DNA from: Planctomycetaceae bacterium
Lineage (GTDB): Bacteria > Planctomycetota > Planctomycetia > Pirellulales > Pirellulaceae
NCBI GenBank assembly: GCA_002709045.1
Contig: PAPJ01000040.1
Span: forward strand, 1-64,000
DNA length: 64,000 nucleotides
Reading direction: 5' to 3'
Part shown: positions 8,383-17,791 of the stretch, piece by piece
Numbering within the stretch: position 1 is the first letter of the stretch
Layout of the letters: each line of letters opens with the position of its first letter
Made by a program: the position numbers and the translations under genes
The notes under the pieces: generated by a model
Databases searched by the model: none
What the model saw: the letters and a program-made list of their open reading frames with translations, nothing else
Told to the model about the DNA's origin: nothing

Positions 8383-11300
8383 TTGATCTTGCGCTGCTTC
8401 CTGTATGCATTATTGCTATTTTTCACCTTGATTATTTGCCCCCCGATTAAAGCAGAATCGGTTCGTTTTGTTTCCTCTCCCGTACTTTCTCCGGACGACA
8501 CAAATATCTACTTCTCGTGGAGAGGCGATATTTGGCGCACCGCCGTTGACGGCGGTCGCGTTGAACGCATTACCTCAGATAGCGCTCAGGAAACGTCTCC
8601 AGTAATCTCTCCTGACGGAACACTACTCTATTATTCAAGTAATAGGACGGGGGCTAATCAGGTATATCGAATGCAAATAGCTGGGGGACGACCGACCCAG
8701 TTAACATTCCATAGCGAGGGATCGGTTGCTATAGACATCTCGGCAGATGGCGCAACCCTTTTTACAATGGGCCAGCGAGATGCATGGTGGCGCTGGTCCA
8801 ATCGTTTCTTTGAAATCTCCTCCACGCAGCCGCGGGCTGGGGAAAAACAATTATTCAATGCATATGGATCAGATGCGGTAGTTTCAAAGGACGGGACTCG
8901 TATCCTCTTCAGCCGTGAGGGAATGTCATGGTCACGAAAACAATATAACGGCAGTCGTGCCGGTCAAATATGGTTATGGTCCGCGGACTCAAATACTTAT
9001 GAACAAATACTAGGGGATTCAGATTACGACGTTCGGTATCCAGTATGGGCTCCGGACGAACAAAGCTTTTATTTTGTGTCTGAACTGGACGGTACTAAGA
9101 ACCTTTGGCAATACATTTTCAAGTCGAAGAAGATAAAACAGCTTACAACGTTTGCGGACGACGGAGTGGTGTCGCCGGCCATCTCCTCCGACGGATCCGT
9201 AATGATTTTTCGGCGACTATTTGATCTGTATCGTTTTGAGCTAGGCAAAAACAAACCACCCCAGAAACTAACACTTGAATATCAAGGTGATTTGTTTATA
9301 GGCGACGAAGTCGAAAAGAAATTACGGAAAGCAACTAGTGCCTCTTTTTCCAAATCCGGAAAAACCGTAGCGTTCGTGGCGGGGGGCGACGTATGGGTAA
9401 TGAATGACACCTTAAAGGAACCTGTACAAATAACATCAACACCATTTTATGAATCCGAACTGATTTTCGATGAGGATCGCGAGAGACTGTTATTTGTTTC
9501 TGCAAGGGATGGACAGGTTGATATCTATCAGGCTAAACGACTTGACCCAAATTTGCCTTGGTGGAGAAACCACCATTTTGAATTCAAGCAACTCACAAAT
9601 GACGCAACCGTCGAATCCGATCTCAGATTGAGTCCCAAATCTAATCGGCTCTCTTTTGTAAAACATCGCGAGGGTCTCTGGGTGTGGGATCTTAAAGCCG
9701 AGCAGGATGGTCCGCGTGAGATCGTTAAGACGTGGAGTTCCTTATCATATGCCTGGTCTCCGAACGAAACGTGGCTTGCGTACTCTGCTTCGGATAATAA
9801 CTTCAACTACGATATTCATTTGGTGGACGTCGATAGCCCCGACCGCGTGATAAATGTTTCCCGCCATCCTGACAATGAATTTAACCCGGTATGGTCACCC
9901 GATGGGAACACGCTCGCGTTTGTCGGTCGCCGTTTTGACGACGAATATGATATTTATTACGTTTCTCTAAGCCAGGAAAAACACGAACGGACCGTCCGAG
10001 ACGATAAACTCGAACAAGCGTTGAAAATCAAGGAATCCAAGGCGGGATCGATAACGGATTCCGTTGTGAATAAGAATGCAACTTCCGATCCAGCTACTCA
10101 GCTGGATATTAAAAATACCTTTTCACTAGAAGATCTTCGAACGATAACCCGCCGTATTCGTAAGATCAGTATCCCAGGTGCCACCGAAACTCAACTCGTT
10201 TGGTCTCCGGATTCCAAATTATTAGCATTTCAGGCCGAGATCGATGGTAAGCAGGGGATCTATACGATTACACCCTATGTCACCACGACAACTTCGTTTT
10301 TAATTTCCGGAAAGGCGGATATTTTGGAATGGCGAAGATCGGACAATCGTTTTTATTGGCTCAAGGATGGGGTCCCCGGCTGGACAAGTACAAACGGTAG
10401 CAATAAGGCTGAACTGAACTTCACGGCGGTCCAATATTCATCACTTAGCAGTTATCATCGGGAAATATTTGAGGAATGCTGGAGGATAATGAGAGATGAT
10501 TTTTACGATGGCAATTTCAACAACTTAAATTGGGATCAAATCCGCAGGAAATATATCGAAGTCGCAGGGGCAACGGTCACGAAAGCAAATCTATCAAGAA
10601 CCGTTGCCATGATGCTGGGTGAACTGAATGCATCCCATCTAGGTTACCGTGGCCTATCCGATGAATCACCGACACTGTCCAAGCGACACCAAACAGGTCA
10701 TTTAGGAGCTTATTTCGATCAAAACTATAAAGGCCCCGGCCTGAAGGTCCACGAAAGTGTGGTGGGCGGACCAGCTGCTGCATTAAAAAGCCGATTATTA
10801 CCAGGTGACGTGATCCTCACGATTAATGAAACCGCAGTTGACCCATCGTCTGACATAACGCGAGTACTCAATGGAACGGTTGGCAGGGAGACGTATCTCG
10901 GTGTCCAACGAAATGATTCAGAGGTTGAGGTTGTCATCATCCCAATAGATTATTCAGCGTTTCGCAGTTTGTTATATGAGAGATGGGTATCCGCCAATCA
11001 GGATCGCGTTGCCCGGAAGTCTGATGGTAAACTCGGGTATCTCCATATTCGTGCAATGAATATGACAAGTTTCCATCGTTTCGAACGGGAACTATTTGAG
11101 GTGGCGGATGGGAAGGAAGGGATTGTAATTGATGTGCGTGAGAATGGTGGTGGATTTACTACAGATCATCTTTTAACAATCCTTACGCAACCGAGACATG
11201 CAATTACCCGCCCCAGAGGTGGAGGTGAAGGATATCCTCAGGATCGATCAATTTATGCGACCTGGGACAAACCGATTGTCGTACTATGTAATCAAAATAG

Positions 11301-11658
11301 CCATAGTAATGCCGAAATTTTTAGCCACGCAATAAGACACCTCGGTCGTGGCAAGGTTATCGGTGTACCGACATCCGGTAGTGTCATTAGCACGGGAAGC
11401 AGGGCCGTCATGGATGCTGGTACAATTCGTATTCCGTTTCGAGGATGGTATTTACTTTCAGATGGACAGGATATGGAATTAAATGGTGCCATACCACACC
11501 ATATAGTCTGGCCCCTGCCGGGCCAGATAGTCTCAGGTGTTGATATACAATTATCTAAAGCCATTAGCGTCCTCCGGCGCGAGGTAATCCGAGTTGCTAA
11601 GCAACCCGTGCCAAAACCCATCAAAGCTTCTGAACGGGAAAACATTAATGTTCCGTAA
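8383..11658 (+). CDS. Tricorn-type protease (S41 family)
   Basis: A 1091-residue exported homologue of the archaeal tricorn protease, which cuts peptides into small pieces. The N-terminal 600 residues form PD40/WD-like propeller repeats (SPDDTNIYFSW, SPDGTLLYYS, SPDGNTLAFVG). Then follow the helical C1 domain, a PDZ domain near residue 780-870 and the S41 core. Expected catalytic residues are H752 in GELNASH, S975 in NSHSNAEIF and probably E1032 in MELNG. The start is TTG, preceded by CGGAG eight bases upstream; a signal peptide follows. The S9 peptidase gene begins inside its last codons, so the two are translated from one transcript and likely act on the same peptides in sequence. Confidence 0.9.
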   Translation: MILRCFLYALLLFFTLIICPPIKAESVRFVSSPVLSPDDTNIYFSWRGDIWRTAVDGGRVERITSDSAQETSPVISPDGTLLYYSSNRTGANQVYRMQIAGGRPTQLTFHSEGSVAIDISADGATLFTMGQRDAWWRWSNRFFEISSTQPRAGEKQLFNAYGSDAVVSKDGTRILFSREGMSWSRKQYNGSRAGQIWLWSADSNTYEQILGDSDYDVRYPVWAPDEQSFYFVSELDGTKNLWQYIFKSKKIKQLTTFADDGVVSPAISSDGSVMIFRRLFDLYRFELGKNKPPQKLTLEYQGDLFIGDEVEKKLRKATSASFSKSGKTVAFVAGGDVWVMNDTLKEPVQITSTPFYESELIFDEDRERLLFVSARDGQVDIYQAKRLDPNLPWWRNHHFEFKQLTNDATVESDLRLSPKSNRLSFVKHREGLWVWDLKAEQDGPREIVKTWSSLSYAWSPNETWLAYSASDNNFNYDIHLVDVDSPDRVINVSRHPDNEFNPVWSPDGNTLAFVGRRFDDEYDIYYVSLSQEKHERTVRDDKLEQALKIKESKAGSITDSVVNKNATSDPATQLDIKNTFSLEDLRTITRRIRKISIPGATETQLVWSPDSKLLAFQAEIDGKQGIYTITPYVTTTTSFLISGKADILEWRRSDNRFYWLKDGVPGWTSTNGSNKAELNFTAVQYSSLSSYHREIFEECWRIMRDDFYDGNFNNLNWDQIRRKYIEVAGATVTKANLSRTVAMMLGELNASHLGYRGLSDESPTLSKRHQTGHLGAYFDQNYKGPGLKVHESVVGGPAAALKSRLLPGDVILTINETAVDPSSDITRVLNGTVGRETYLGVQRNDSEVEVVIIPIDYSAFRSLLYERWVSANQDRVARKSDGKLGYLHIRAMNMTSFHRFERELFEVADGKEGIVIDVRENGGGFTTDHLLTILTQPRHAITRPRGGGEGYPQDRSIYATWDKPIVVLCNQNSHSNAEIFSHAIRHLGRGKVIGVPTSGSVISTGSRAVMDAGTIRIPFRGWYLLSDGQDMELNGAIPHHIVWPLPGQIVSGVDIQLSKAISVLRREVIRVAKQPVPKPIKASERENINVP

Positions 11659-13681
11659 ACTTACCGTATACCTAACCCTACTCTCAACAATTCTTAATCA
11701 ACAACTTGTTAACGCGTCACCAACGCTCGAGGGCAACGACGTATTCGATATTGAATACGCGGACGATCCTATAATTTCCCCCAACGGTCGCTGGGTCATT
11801 TATGACCACGTTAGAGCGGACGAAGCGACGGACAAATTTACGCGCAATTTAATCTGTCATAACGTTGATGAAGGCACGTCTAGTGTTCTTCTGAAACGAT
11901 ACTCCGGTTTTTCTGATGTAGCCTGGCACCCCAGTTCCAACCATTTTGCAATAGCCGCTCAACGTGATAAGCAGAGTTATCTATTGTTGATAGTACCAGG
12001 ACGACGTACTCCATCTAAGGTGATTCCGCTAGATAATGTTCCGAAACACTTGAATTGGAATCCAACGGGAACTGCGATTATCTATAACTCGTTCGTCCCG
12101 AAGGATCAAAAACGACTAGTACCATCACCGGAAGACGCGGTTACAGGAAAATGGGCCCCTCCAGTCATCGAAATTGAAAGAGATATCTACCGCCGCGATG
12201 GACAGGGTTATGTGAAACACGGTAATCATCAGATATTTAAATATGACGCTGATGGCGATTACATTAAACAGTTAACCGACGGACCATATGATCATACAGG
12301 CCCATTTGGTTGGGACGGCGATTCAAAGGTATTGTTTTCTGGTCAACTTTATCCAGATTGGGAACACACACCACGCCAGGATTATATTTATGCAATTAAT
12401 ACAGATACTCAACAGATTGATAAGCTAATAGATATCGACGGACCGGTATCGTCTCCACAATATTTATCCGACACGGATAGCATTGTGTTCCTCGGCTTCA
12501 AAGACCTTAAACACAGCTATCAACAGACTGACCTCCATATCTATGACAAGAAGCGTCGGGATATTCGAAATGTGACCCTGCAGTTTGATCGCGACATCTC
12601 AGCATTTAGAATCTGTTCTAACGGACTCATTTACTTTCGCTATGACGACAAGGGTACAGGAAGGATTGCAAGTTATAATCCGGTTAGCAATCTATTATCC
12701 CGTGATTTGGCTAAGAATGTTGGTGGGGTTAGCATCGGACGACCATATCAGGGTGGAAACTTTAGTATTTCCGATACCGGCGTTTTAGCCTATCCACAGG
12801 CATCACTATCACGACCAGCCGAAATAGCTGTTTCATCTGGATCGGATACGACACTCATTACCAATGTCACAAAAACCTTTACAGATACGCATTCAATTGG
12901 CTCAAGTCGTCGCTTCTCATATAAAAGTACTTTTGATGATGAGATGATAGACGGATGGGTGATATTTCCACCAGGATACAAACCCAATTCGGATAGCAAA
13001 TATCCCCTGATACTTGAAATTCACGGTGGTCCTTTTGCCAATTACGGCTCCCGGTTTGCGATGGAACCCCAGTTATATGCCGCGGCTGGATATATTGTTG
13101 TTTACACTAATCCCCGAGGATCGACAAGTTATGGTGAACGTTTCGCACAACTAATTAATAGAAATTATCCACAGCAGGGCGATTTTGAGGATCTCATGGC
13201 TGCCGTTGACTATTCTATAAAAAACTACTCTGTGGATCCGGACAGATTATATGTAACCGGTGGTAGCGGTGGTGGCATATTGACCGCGTGGATCGTCACG
13301 AAGACCGATAGATTTAAAGCCGCGGTTTCACAAAAGCCCGTAATTAACTGGGAAACGCTGGCTTATACGTCGGACGGATATTTCTATTTTCCCCAAGACT
13401 GGTTTGATGGTCCGCCAACATCAGTGCCAGATGATTATCGCCGACGTTCGCCCCTCTCCTATGTCGACAAAGTAAAAACACCAACAATGCTGATGACAGG
13501 CGAGCAGGACTGGCGTACACCGATTACGGAGGCGGAACAGTTTTATCAGGGATTAAAACTTAACGATGTTGATACAATACTTATTCGAGTCCCAGAGTCG
13601 TCGCACTCGATCGCAGCCAGACCTAGTCGCATTTGGATGAAATTGAATTATTTGAACGCCTGGTTTTCACGATACAAATAG
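11648..13681 (+). CDS. S9 family prolyl-oligopeptidase-like peptidase
   Basis: An exported serine peptidase of about 677 residues. I place the start at the ATG at 11648, which gives a clean signal peptide (to about residue 23) and overlaps the tricorn gene by 11 bases; the frame is open further upstream but that part is inside the previous gene. The first 400 residues form a TolB/DPP-like propeller, the last 250 an alpha/beta-hydrolase. The triad is visible: S540 in GGSGGG, D621 in GEQDWRTP and H653 in ESSHS. Such enzymes release di- or oligopeptides from the N-terminus of peptides. Coupling with the tricorn gene suggests a two-step peptide degradation module in the periplasm. Confidence 0.9.
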   Translation: MFRKLTVYLTLLSTILNQQLVNASPTLEGNDVFDIEYADDPIISPNGRWVIYDHVRADEATDKFTRNLICHNVDEGTSSVLLKRYSGFSDVAWHPSSNHFAIAAQRDKQSYLLLIVPGRRTPSKVIPLDNVPKHLNWNPTGTAIIYNSFVPKDQKRLVPSPEDAVTGKWAPPVIEIERDIYRRDGQGYVKHGNHQIFKYDADGDYIKQLTDGPYDHTGPFGWDGDSKVLFSGQLYPDWEHTPRQDYIYAINTDTQQIDKLIDIDGPVSSPQYLSDTDSIVFLGFKDLKHSYQQTDLHIYDKKRRDIRNVTLQFDRDISAFRICSNGLIYFRYDDKGTGRIASYNPVSNLLSRDLAKNVGGVSIGRPYQGGNFSISDTGVLAYPQASLSRPAEIAVSSGSDTTLITNVTKTFTDTHSIGSSRRFSYKSTFDDEMIDGWVIFPPGYKPNSDSKYPLILEIHGGPFANYGSRFAMEPQLYAAAGYIVVYTNPRGSTSYGERFAQLINRNYPQQGDFEDLMAAVDYSIKNYSVDPDRLYVTGGSGGGILTAWIVTKTDRFKAAVSQKPVINWETLAYTSDGYFYFPQDWFDGPPTSVPDDYRRRSPLSYVDKVKTPTMLMTGEQDWRTPITEAEQFYQGLKLNDVDTILIRVPESSHSIAARPSRIWMKLNYLNAWFSRYK

Positions 13682-13686
13682 CGCGG

Positions 13687-15021
13687 CTAGGGTGTTCGGT
13701 TATCAATGATCTTAGTTCGTACACCATCGATCTGGTTATTTTTCAGCTGTACATTGCCGACTTCGGCATTAACCTCGATGCCAACCCTTTCCGCCTCGCC
13801 TCGGTTTTCCGTGATCACGTTACCAATCACTCGAGTGTCTTTTGTTTGCCCATCGAGTCGGATTGCAACCCCATCTTTCTCACCGCTGTTATAAATGCGA
13901 TTATTAATTATCAGGTTTCGATTTGCCCAGAAATCCTTACCGCGGGTATCGTTTCGAAATAGAATTCCAACTTTTCCGCTATCGAGTACGTCATTATCGC
14001 GCATGATATTATCCGTGTCGCAATGACCAATGGAAATTCCATAACTAGTGTTGTTTTTGATATGATTTTTTTCTGCCAATCCATACCGAACACCCCAACA
14101 CCAGAAAATACCAATCGTATTATCGAAAAGCTTATTATTTCGGATAAGGGGACGTTGGGAACCAGAACCGGGATGAACACCCAGATCTGCATTTCCATGA
14201 CTGATACAATCCTCCACTACGACGTCATGACATATTTGGAAACTAATCCCATCCCCATTGTAATTTCGCGTAGTCACTCCTCGAATTGAGTAACGATTAC
14301 AGTCTTGCAGGAAAATACACCCACCGTAATTGCCGTTCATGTTGACATTATTCTCACGATTACCGTCTAACGTCAAATTTTGGATCGTCACATCTTCAGA
14401 GTACTCACTTGTCAGTAACGGAAACACACTAGTCGCCTGAGGTTTACCTGTCAGCCAAATATTTTTACGCAGTCCATCATTCAACTTAAATCGGTTACCC
14501 TTTCTGGCAACTAAGGTGCGTTTGATATTTTCACTCCCGCCATTGTGGGCACTAGCAGCGGTAATAAACACGCCATCGCCAACCCTAAAACCATGGCCTG
14601 CCTTAAAGGTAATTTCCTGATCATACCAGTCAGAATCTTCACTTATGGCGCTGGAATGAGACGCATGTTTTGTGATGATCGTGTTATCACCATCCCCCAG
14701 CAACCTCAGATTTGATGGTAGATAAATAGAATTTCTCAGCTTAAAAACTCCGGCCGTAAGCTTTACCGTCCCGCGACCGAGGCGTCTAACGTAATCCACG
14801 GCTGCTTGAATCGCTCGATCATCGTCGCCATTAACATCGGCCCCCCGATTGCCAACAGTAATCGTTAAATATTCGTCCCAGTTGGGTTCGGATCTGGAAT
14901 CACCGTCCGTAGCCCGTGGATTTGTAACGGCGGGCCGACCGTCCTCATCAGACCAACTGACTTGGGTCATACCTGAAATCGTTGTTGCCAACATCATGCG
15001 CCGATTTAGCAAATATCTCAT
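13687..15021 (-). CDS. Secreted right-handed beta-helix protein
   Basis: A 444-residue protein with a hydrophobic N-terminus and an opening region (NGDDDRAIQAAVDYVRR, then GTVKLTAGVFKLRNSIYLPSNLRLLGDG) typical of pectate-lyase-3-type parallel beta-helices. Regular repeats rich in N and I/V (NLTLDGN, RGVTTRNYNGDGISF, VVEDCISHGNADLGVH, IRNNKLFDNTIGIF) form the coils. The family covers polysaccharide lyases, epimerases and hydrolases, and the substrate cannot be told. Its 3' end lies five bases from the convergent S9 peptidase gene; it shares strand with the PPK2 gene just upstream but the gap is only 12 bases, so cotranscription is likely. Confidence 0.8.
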   Translation of the reverse strand: MRYLLNRRMMLATTISGMTQVSWSDEDGRPAVTNPRATDGDSRSEPNWDEYLTITVGNRGADVNGDDDRAIQAAVDYVRRLGRGTVKLTAGVFKLRNSIYLPSNLRLLGDGDNTIITKHASHSSAISEDSDWYDQEITFKAGHGFRVGDGVFITAASAHNGGSENIKRTLVARKGNRFKLNDGLRKNIWLTGKPQATSVFPLLTSEYSEDVTIQNLTLDGNRENNVNMNGNYGGCIFLQDCNRYSIRGVTTRNYNGDGISFQICHDVVVEDCISHGNADLGVHPGSGSQRPLIRNNKLFDNTIGIFWCWGVRYGLAEKNHIKNNTSYGISIGHCDTDNIMRDNDVLDSGKVGILFRNDTRGKDFWANRNLIINNRIYNSGEKDGVAIRLDGQTKDTRVIGNVITENRGEAERVGIEVNAEVGNVQLKNNQIDGVRTKIIDNRTP

Positions 15022-15033
15022 CTTTAACTTCCT

Positions 15034-15855
15034 CTATTCAATCGTGATATCTGAAAGATCGTAGCGCGACACTGGATATTCAGGATCCATCTTTTTCAGT
15101 TCAGCCAACAGAATTCTAGTGATAACTAAATTGCGATACCATTTATCGTCCGAAGGTATGATGTACCATGGCGCTCGCTCACTACTACACGCTGCAAACA
15201 TCTCCTTAAACGCTAGCATGTATGCTGTCCAATCCGCCCTCTTTCTTAAATCCTGAGGCTCGAATTTCCAACGCTTATCGGGACGATCGAGTCGGCTTTG
15301 TAATCGTCGTGCCTGTTCGTCTTTTGAAATGTTGAGGAAAAATTTAAGGATCCTCGTTCCGTGATCCATGAGACACGCTTCAAAGTTGTTTATATGAGCA
15401 TACCGTTTCTTGATAAGTTCCAACGGTGCGAGATTTTCCACCAGAGGAACCAGGACATCTTCGTAATGCGACCTATTGAAAATGGAAATCATACCTTGGG
15501 CAGGTGTATGCCGATGAATGCGCCAAAGGAAATCGTGCTCCAATTCAGTTTCCGTCGGTCGTTTGAAGGAAGCGACATGTACACCCTGAGGGTTTATTCC
15601 CTGAAATACTTTACGTATCGTGCCATCTTTTCCCCCACAATCGAGTGCCTGAAAAACAATTAGCAGGCTTTGCTTATTTTCGGCGTACAACGCGCGTTGA
15701 AGTTCAATTACCTCTTTGCGCAGTTTCACAAACTCGTTTTTACCGAGCAACTTGCTCTCTTCCGACGAAGGGCTTTTCGTCGGAAGAGATTCAAGTCCGG
15801 GAAACTCGCCGGCATCGTAAACAATTCCATGTTTGAAAGATTCTTCATTTTGCAT
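15034..15855 (-). CDS. Polyphosphate kinase 2 family phosphotransferase
   Basis: A PPK2-type enzyme that transfers phosphate between polyphosphate and nucleotides. The Walker A-like FQALDCGGKDGT, the Walker B-like IFNRSHYEDV and the lid with RPDKRWKFEPQDLRKRADW are all present, followed by APWYIIPSDDKWYRNL. I take the ATG at 15855 (protein starting MQNEESFKHG, about 273 residues); the frame is open 35 codons further but that part is hydrophobic and unlike the family. Single-domain length is normal for the nucleoside mono- or diphosphate-phosphorylating classes. The GIDE-type gene is divergent, with about 125 bases between them for promoters. Confidence 0.9.
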   Translation of the reverse strand: MQNEESFKHGIVYDAGEFPGLESLPTKSPSSEESKLLGKNEFVKLRKEVIELQRALYAENKQSLLIVFQALDCGGKDGTIRKVFQGINPQGVHVASFKRPTETELEHDFLWRIHRHTPAQGMISIFNRSHYEDVLVPLVENLAPLELIKKRYAHINNFEACLMDHGTRILKFFLNISKDEQARRLQSRLDRPDKRWKFEPQDLRKRADWTAYMLAFKEMFAACSSERAPWYIIPSDDKWYRNLVITRILLAELKKMDPEYPVSRYDLSDITIE

Positions 15856-15979
15856 CGTTCCATTATAAGAAATTATTAGGACGAAAATAAACACCTGCAC
15901 GCATGTTTCGTTTTTAGAAAAGTTTTTCGATGTTATAGTTAAACCAGTTACTGAAATCACCCTTCATATCCTCACTCTT

Positions 15980-16897
15980 ATGAACGATAAATCAAAACGA
16001 GTTAAAAATAGACTCTGGTGGGAAATCACCTTCTTTGTATTGGGTGTCGGTTCCGGATACTATGCCTTTGCGTTTAGTGAATCGGAAGCCCAGCGTCTAC
16101 ATGTATTAGATAGTCCAATCGCAGGTACGGTGGATGGGAAATATCGTATAACAGGGGAGGCCTATCGAACTGACGGATCCGATCAGATCCTTCAATCCCG
16201 ACTCAACAGTTCCAACGTTGTTTACTATTTCCTAGAACGTAAGGAATTGGTAGATGGAGACTGGACGCCGTTAACGCCACTGACAGAATCTGTCCCGTAC
16301 TTTTTACGGGACGATTCGGGTGACGTATATGTGGAGCAGGCAAAAGTGGTCGGTGCCTTTTCAAGAGAGGTTCAGCGAATGAACGTTCGTCGGCGAGAAG
16401 CGATGTTAATGGTGGCTGAATCCGCCACGGCAATAGGGGATATACGCCTACAACCCGATGGAACTCGGAATTTCATTGGCGATATAACGCCAACTCGCTT
16501 TTATTCTGACGCTACCAATATATTTGTTTTATTAGCGAAATATTTTGCATATATCAATGTTTTCTTTTTTGTTGTAACCCTCGCCGCTGATTACAGAAGT
16601 AGTCGGTACGGAAGGGGTGTACAGGCATTTGTCTGCCTGATGGTGACGTTCATTCTGGGACTGAGTTTTGAACTTTGCCTATATCAACAGAGCCATGCAC
16701 TACTCTTACAGGATTATCAGTTCGTCCATCAGAATTTAATTGCCGCCGAAGGCAAGTTGCCCCGTAACGAGTGGATCCTAGGAGTTGATGCTTACAATCA
16801 CCATATAGAGCTACTGTCGAACGAAGCGGACGTGTTTCCTAACAATCTCGCCATCACGGTATTTGGTCTTAACGTTCCCAAGGCAATTCAACGATAG
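15980..16897 (+). CDS. GIDE-domain membrane protein with LemA-like C-terminus
   Basis: A 305-residue membrane protein. One membrane segment lies at about 14-32, then a soluble part resembling the GIDE domain of the MULAN/MAPL proteins: VVYYFLERK, then PYFLRDDSGDVYVEQAKVVG. Two more hydrophobic segments follow near 180-201 and 212-232. The tail (VDAYNHHIELL, then FPNNLAITVFGLN) matches the C-terminal signature of LemA proteins, but the long LemA helices before it are missing. Function is unknown; GIDE and LemA modules both occur in bacterial membrane proteins of unclear role. Its stop codon overlaps the GTG start of the AlkA-like gene by one base, so the two are probably cotranscribed. Confidence 0.6.
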   Translation: MNDKSKRVKNRLWWEITFFVLGVGSGYYAFAFSESEAQRLHVLDSPIAGTVDGKYRITGEAYRTDGSDQILQSRLNSSNVVYYFLERKELVDGDWTPLTPLTESVPYFLRDDSGDVYVEQAKVVGAFSREVQRMNVRRREAMLMVAESATAIGDIRLQPDGTRNFIGDITPTRFYSDATNIFVLLAKYFAYINVFFFVVTLAADYRSSRYGRGVQAFVCLMVTFILGLSFELCLYQQSHALLLQDYQFVHQNLIAAEGKLPRNEWILGVDAYNHHIELLSNEADVFPNNLAITVFGLNVPKAIQR

Positions 16898-17550
16898 TGT
16901 TCATCGACGCAAACTCACTGAAGGTAGCCGACAACCATCTGCGTAATGCCGATCATATTATGGCAGGTATCATCAAAGCCGTGGGGCCTTGTACACTGAC
17001 GCTTGACAATAGTCCGTTTCGCATGCTGGTTAAATCGGTTACTGGCCAGCAATTATCTGTGTCTGCTGCGCGGTCGATATGGAATCGTTTCATTGTCATT
17101 AACGGTTCGAAAAGAGTATCACCAGCGAGTCTACATCGAATCAATGACCGGAGCCTCAGGGCGGCCGGATTGTCGAGGGCTAAAATAGCATCAATTCGTT
17201 GTATCCAACAGACATTCATGTCTCACACTCTTACCGCAGCGATGTTGAGACGGTTGCCAAACGACGAAGTCAAATCGCAACTCATGAAATTACGAGGCGT
17301 TGGCCCTTGGACGAGCGACATGTTTTTAATGTTCGCTCTGGGACGATTAGACGTCTTACCCATTGGCGATCTTGGAATTGCAAACGCGATTAAGGAATTT
17401 TATTGTCAGGGACAGAACGCTACGCCTTCGCTAATGTTAACCATTGGTGAGCAATGGTCTCCGTTTCGCACCATCGCTTCGTGGTATTGCTGGCAAGGCC
17501 TTGATCTTTTGCGAGCTGGTAATCTATGCATGCGAAATTTGGCGAACTAG
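16897..17550 (+). CDS. AlkA-type DNA-3-methyladenine glycosylase (HhH-GPD)
   Basis: A 217-residue base-excision repair enzyme that removes alkylated bases from DNA. The helix-hairpin-helix with the G/P-rich loop (LRGVGPWTSDMF, about 132-143) and the catalytic Asp in LPIGDLGI (D158) are clear. The protein corresponds to the catalytic part of AlkA; the N-terminal TBP-like domain and any Ada domain are absent, as in many compact bacterial versions. The GTG start overlaps the stop of the membrane protein gene by one base. A hairpin with a T-run at 17667-17694 probably ends the transcript. Confidence 0.9.
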   Translation: MFIDANSLKVADNHLRNADHIMAGIIKAVGPCTLTLDNSPFRMLVKSVTGQQLSVSAARSIWNRFIVINGSKRVSPASLHRINDRSLRAAGLSRAKIASIRCIQQTFMSHTLTAAMLRRLPNDEVKSQLMKLRGVGPWTSDMFLMFALGRLDVLPIGDLGIANAIKEFYCQGQNATPSLMLTIGEQWSPFRTIASWYCWQGLDLLRAGNLCMRNLAN

Positions 17551-17666
17551 CTATTTTCTTCAGTGCGTTGTTGCGGCGTCAGTTTTAGACATCACTAATC
17601 AACTGAACTTTTAATTCCAGCTCGGCGTGGTTCAATCTGTTTTATCTATCATTTGCAAGAGGACCA

Positions 17667-17694
17667 CATAAATGCAGTCAGGCCTGCATTTTAT
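17667..17694 (+). terminator. Probable rho-independent terminator
   Basis: AAATGCAG (17670-17677) and CTGCATTT (17684-17691) form a perfect 8-base stem with the six-base loop TCAGGC, extendable by AT pairs, followed by TTATAAAT. It lies about 120 bases after the AlkA-like stop and before the next plus-strand gene. Confidence 0.5.
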
Positions 17695-17791
17695 AAATAC
17701 ATAAGTCGGTACGATAGTAAATATCAATGTAAAATGGAGGACTGTATCATCGTTACTCATTCAATACACGCGACTTAGGGCAGCCTTGGCC

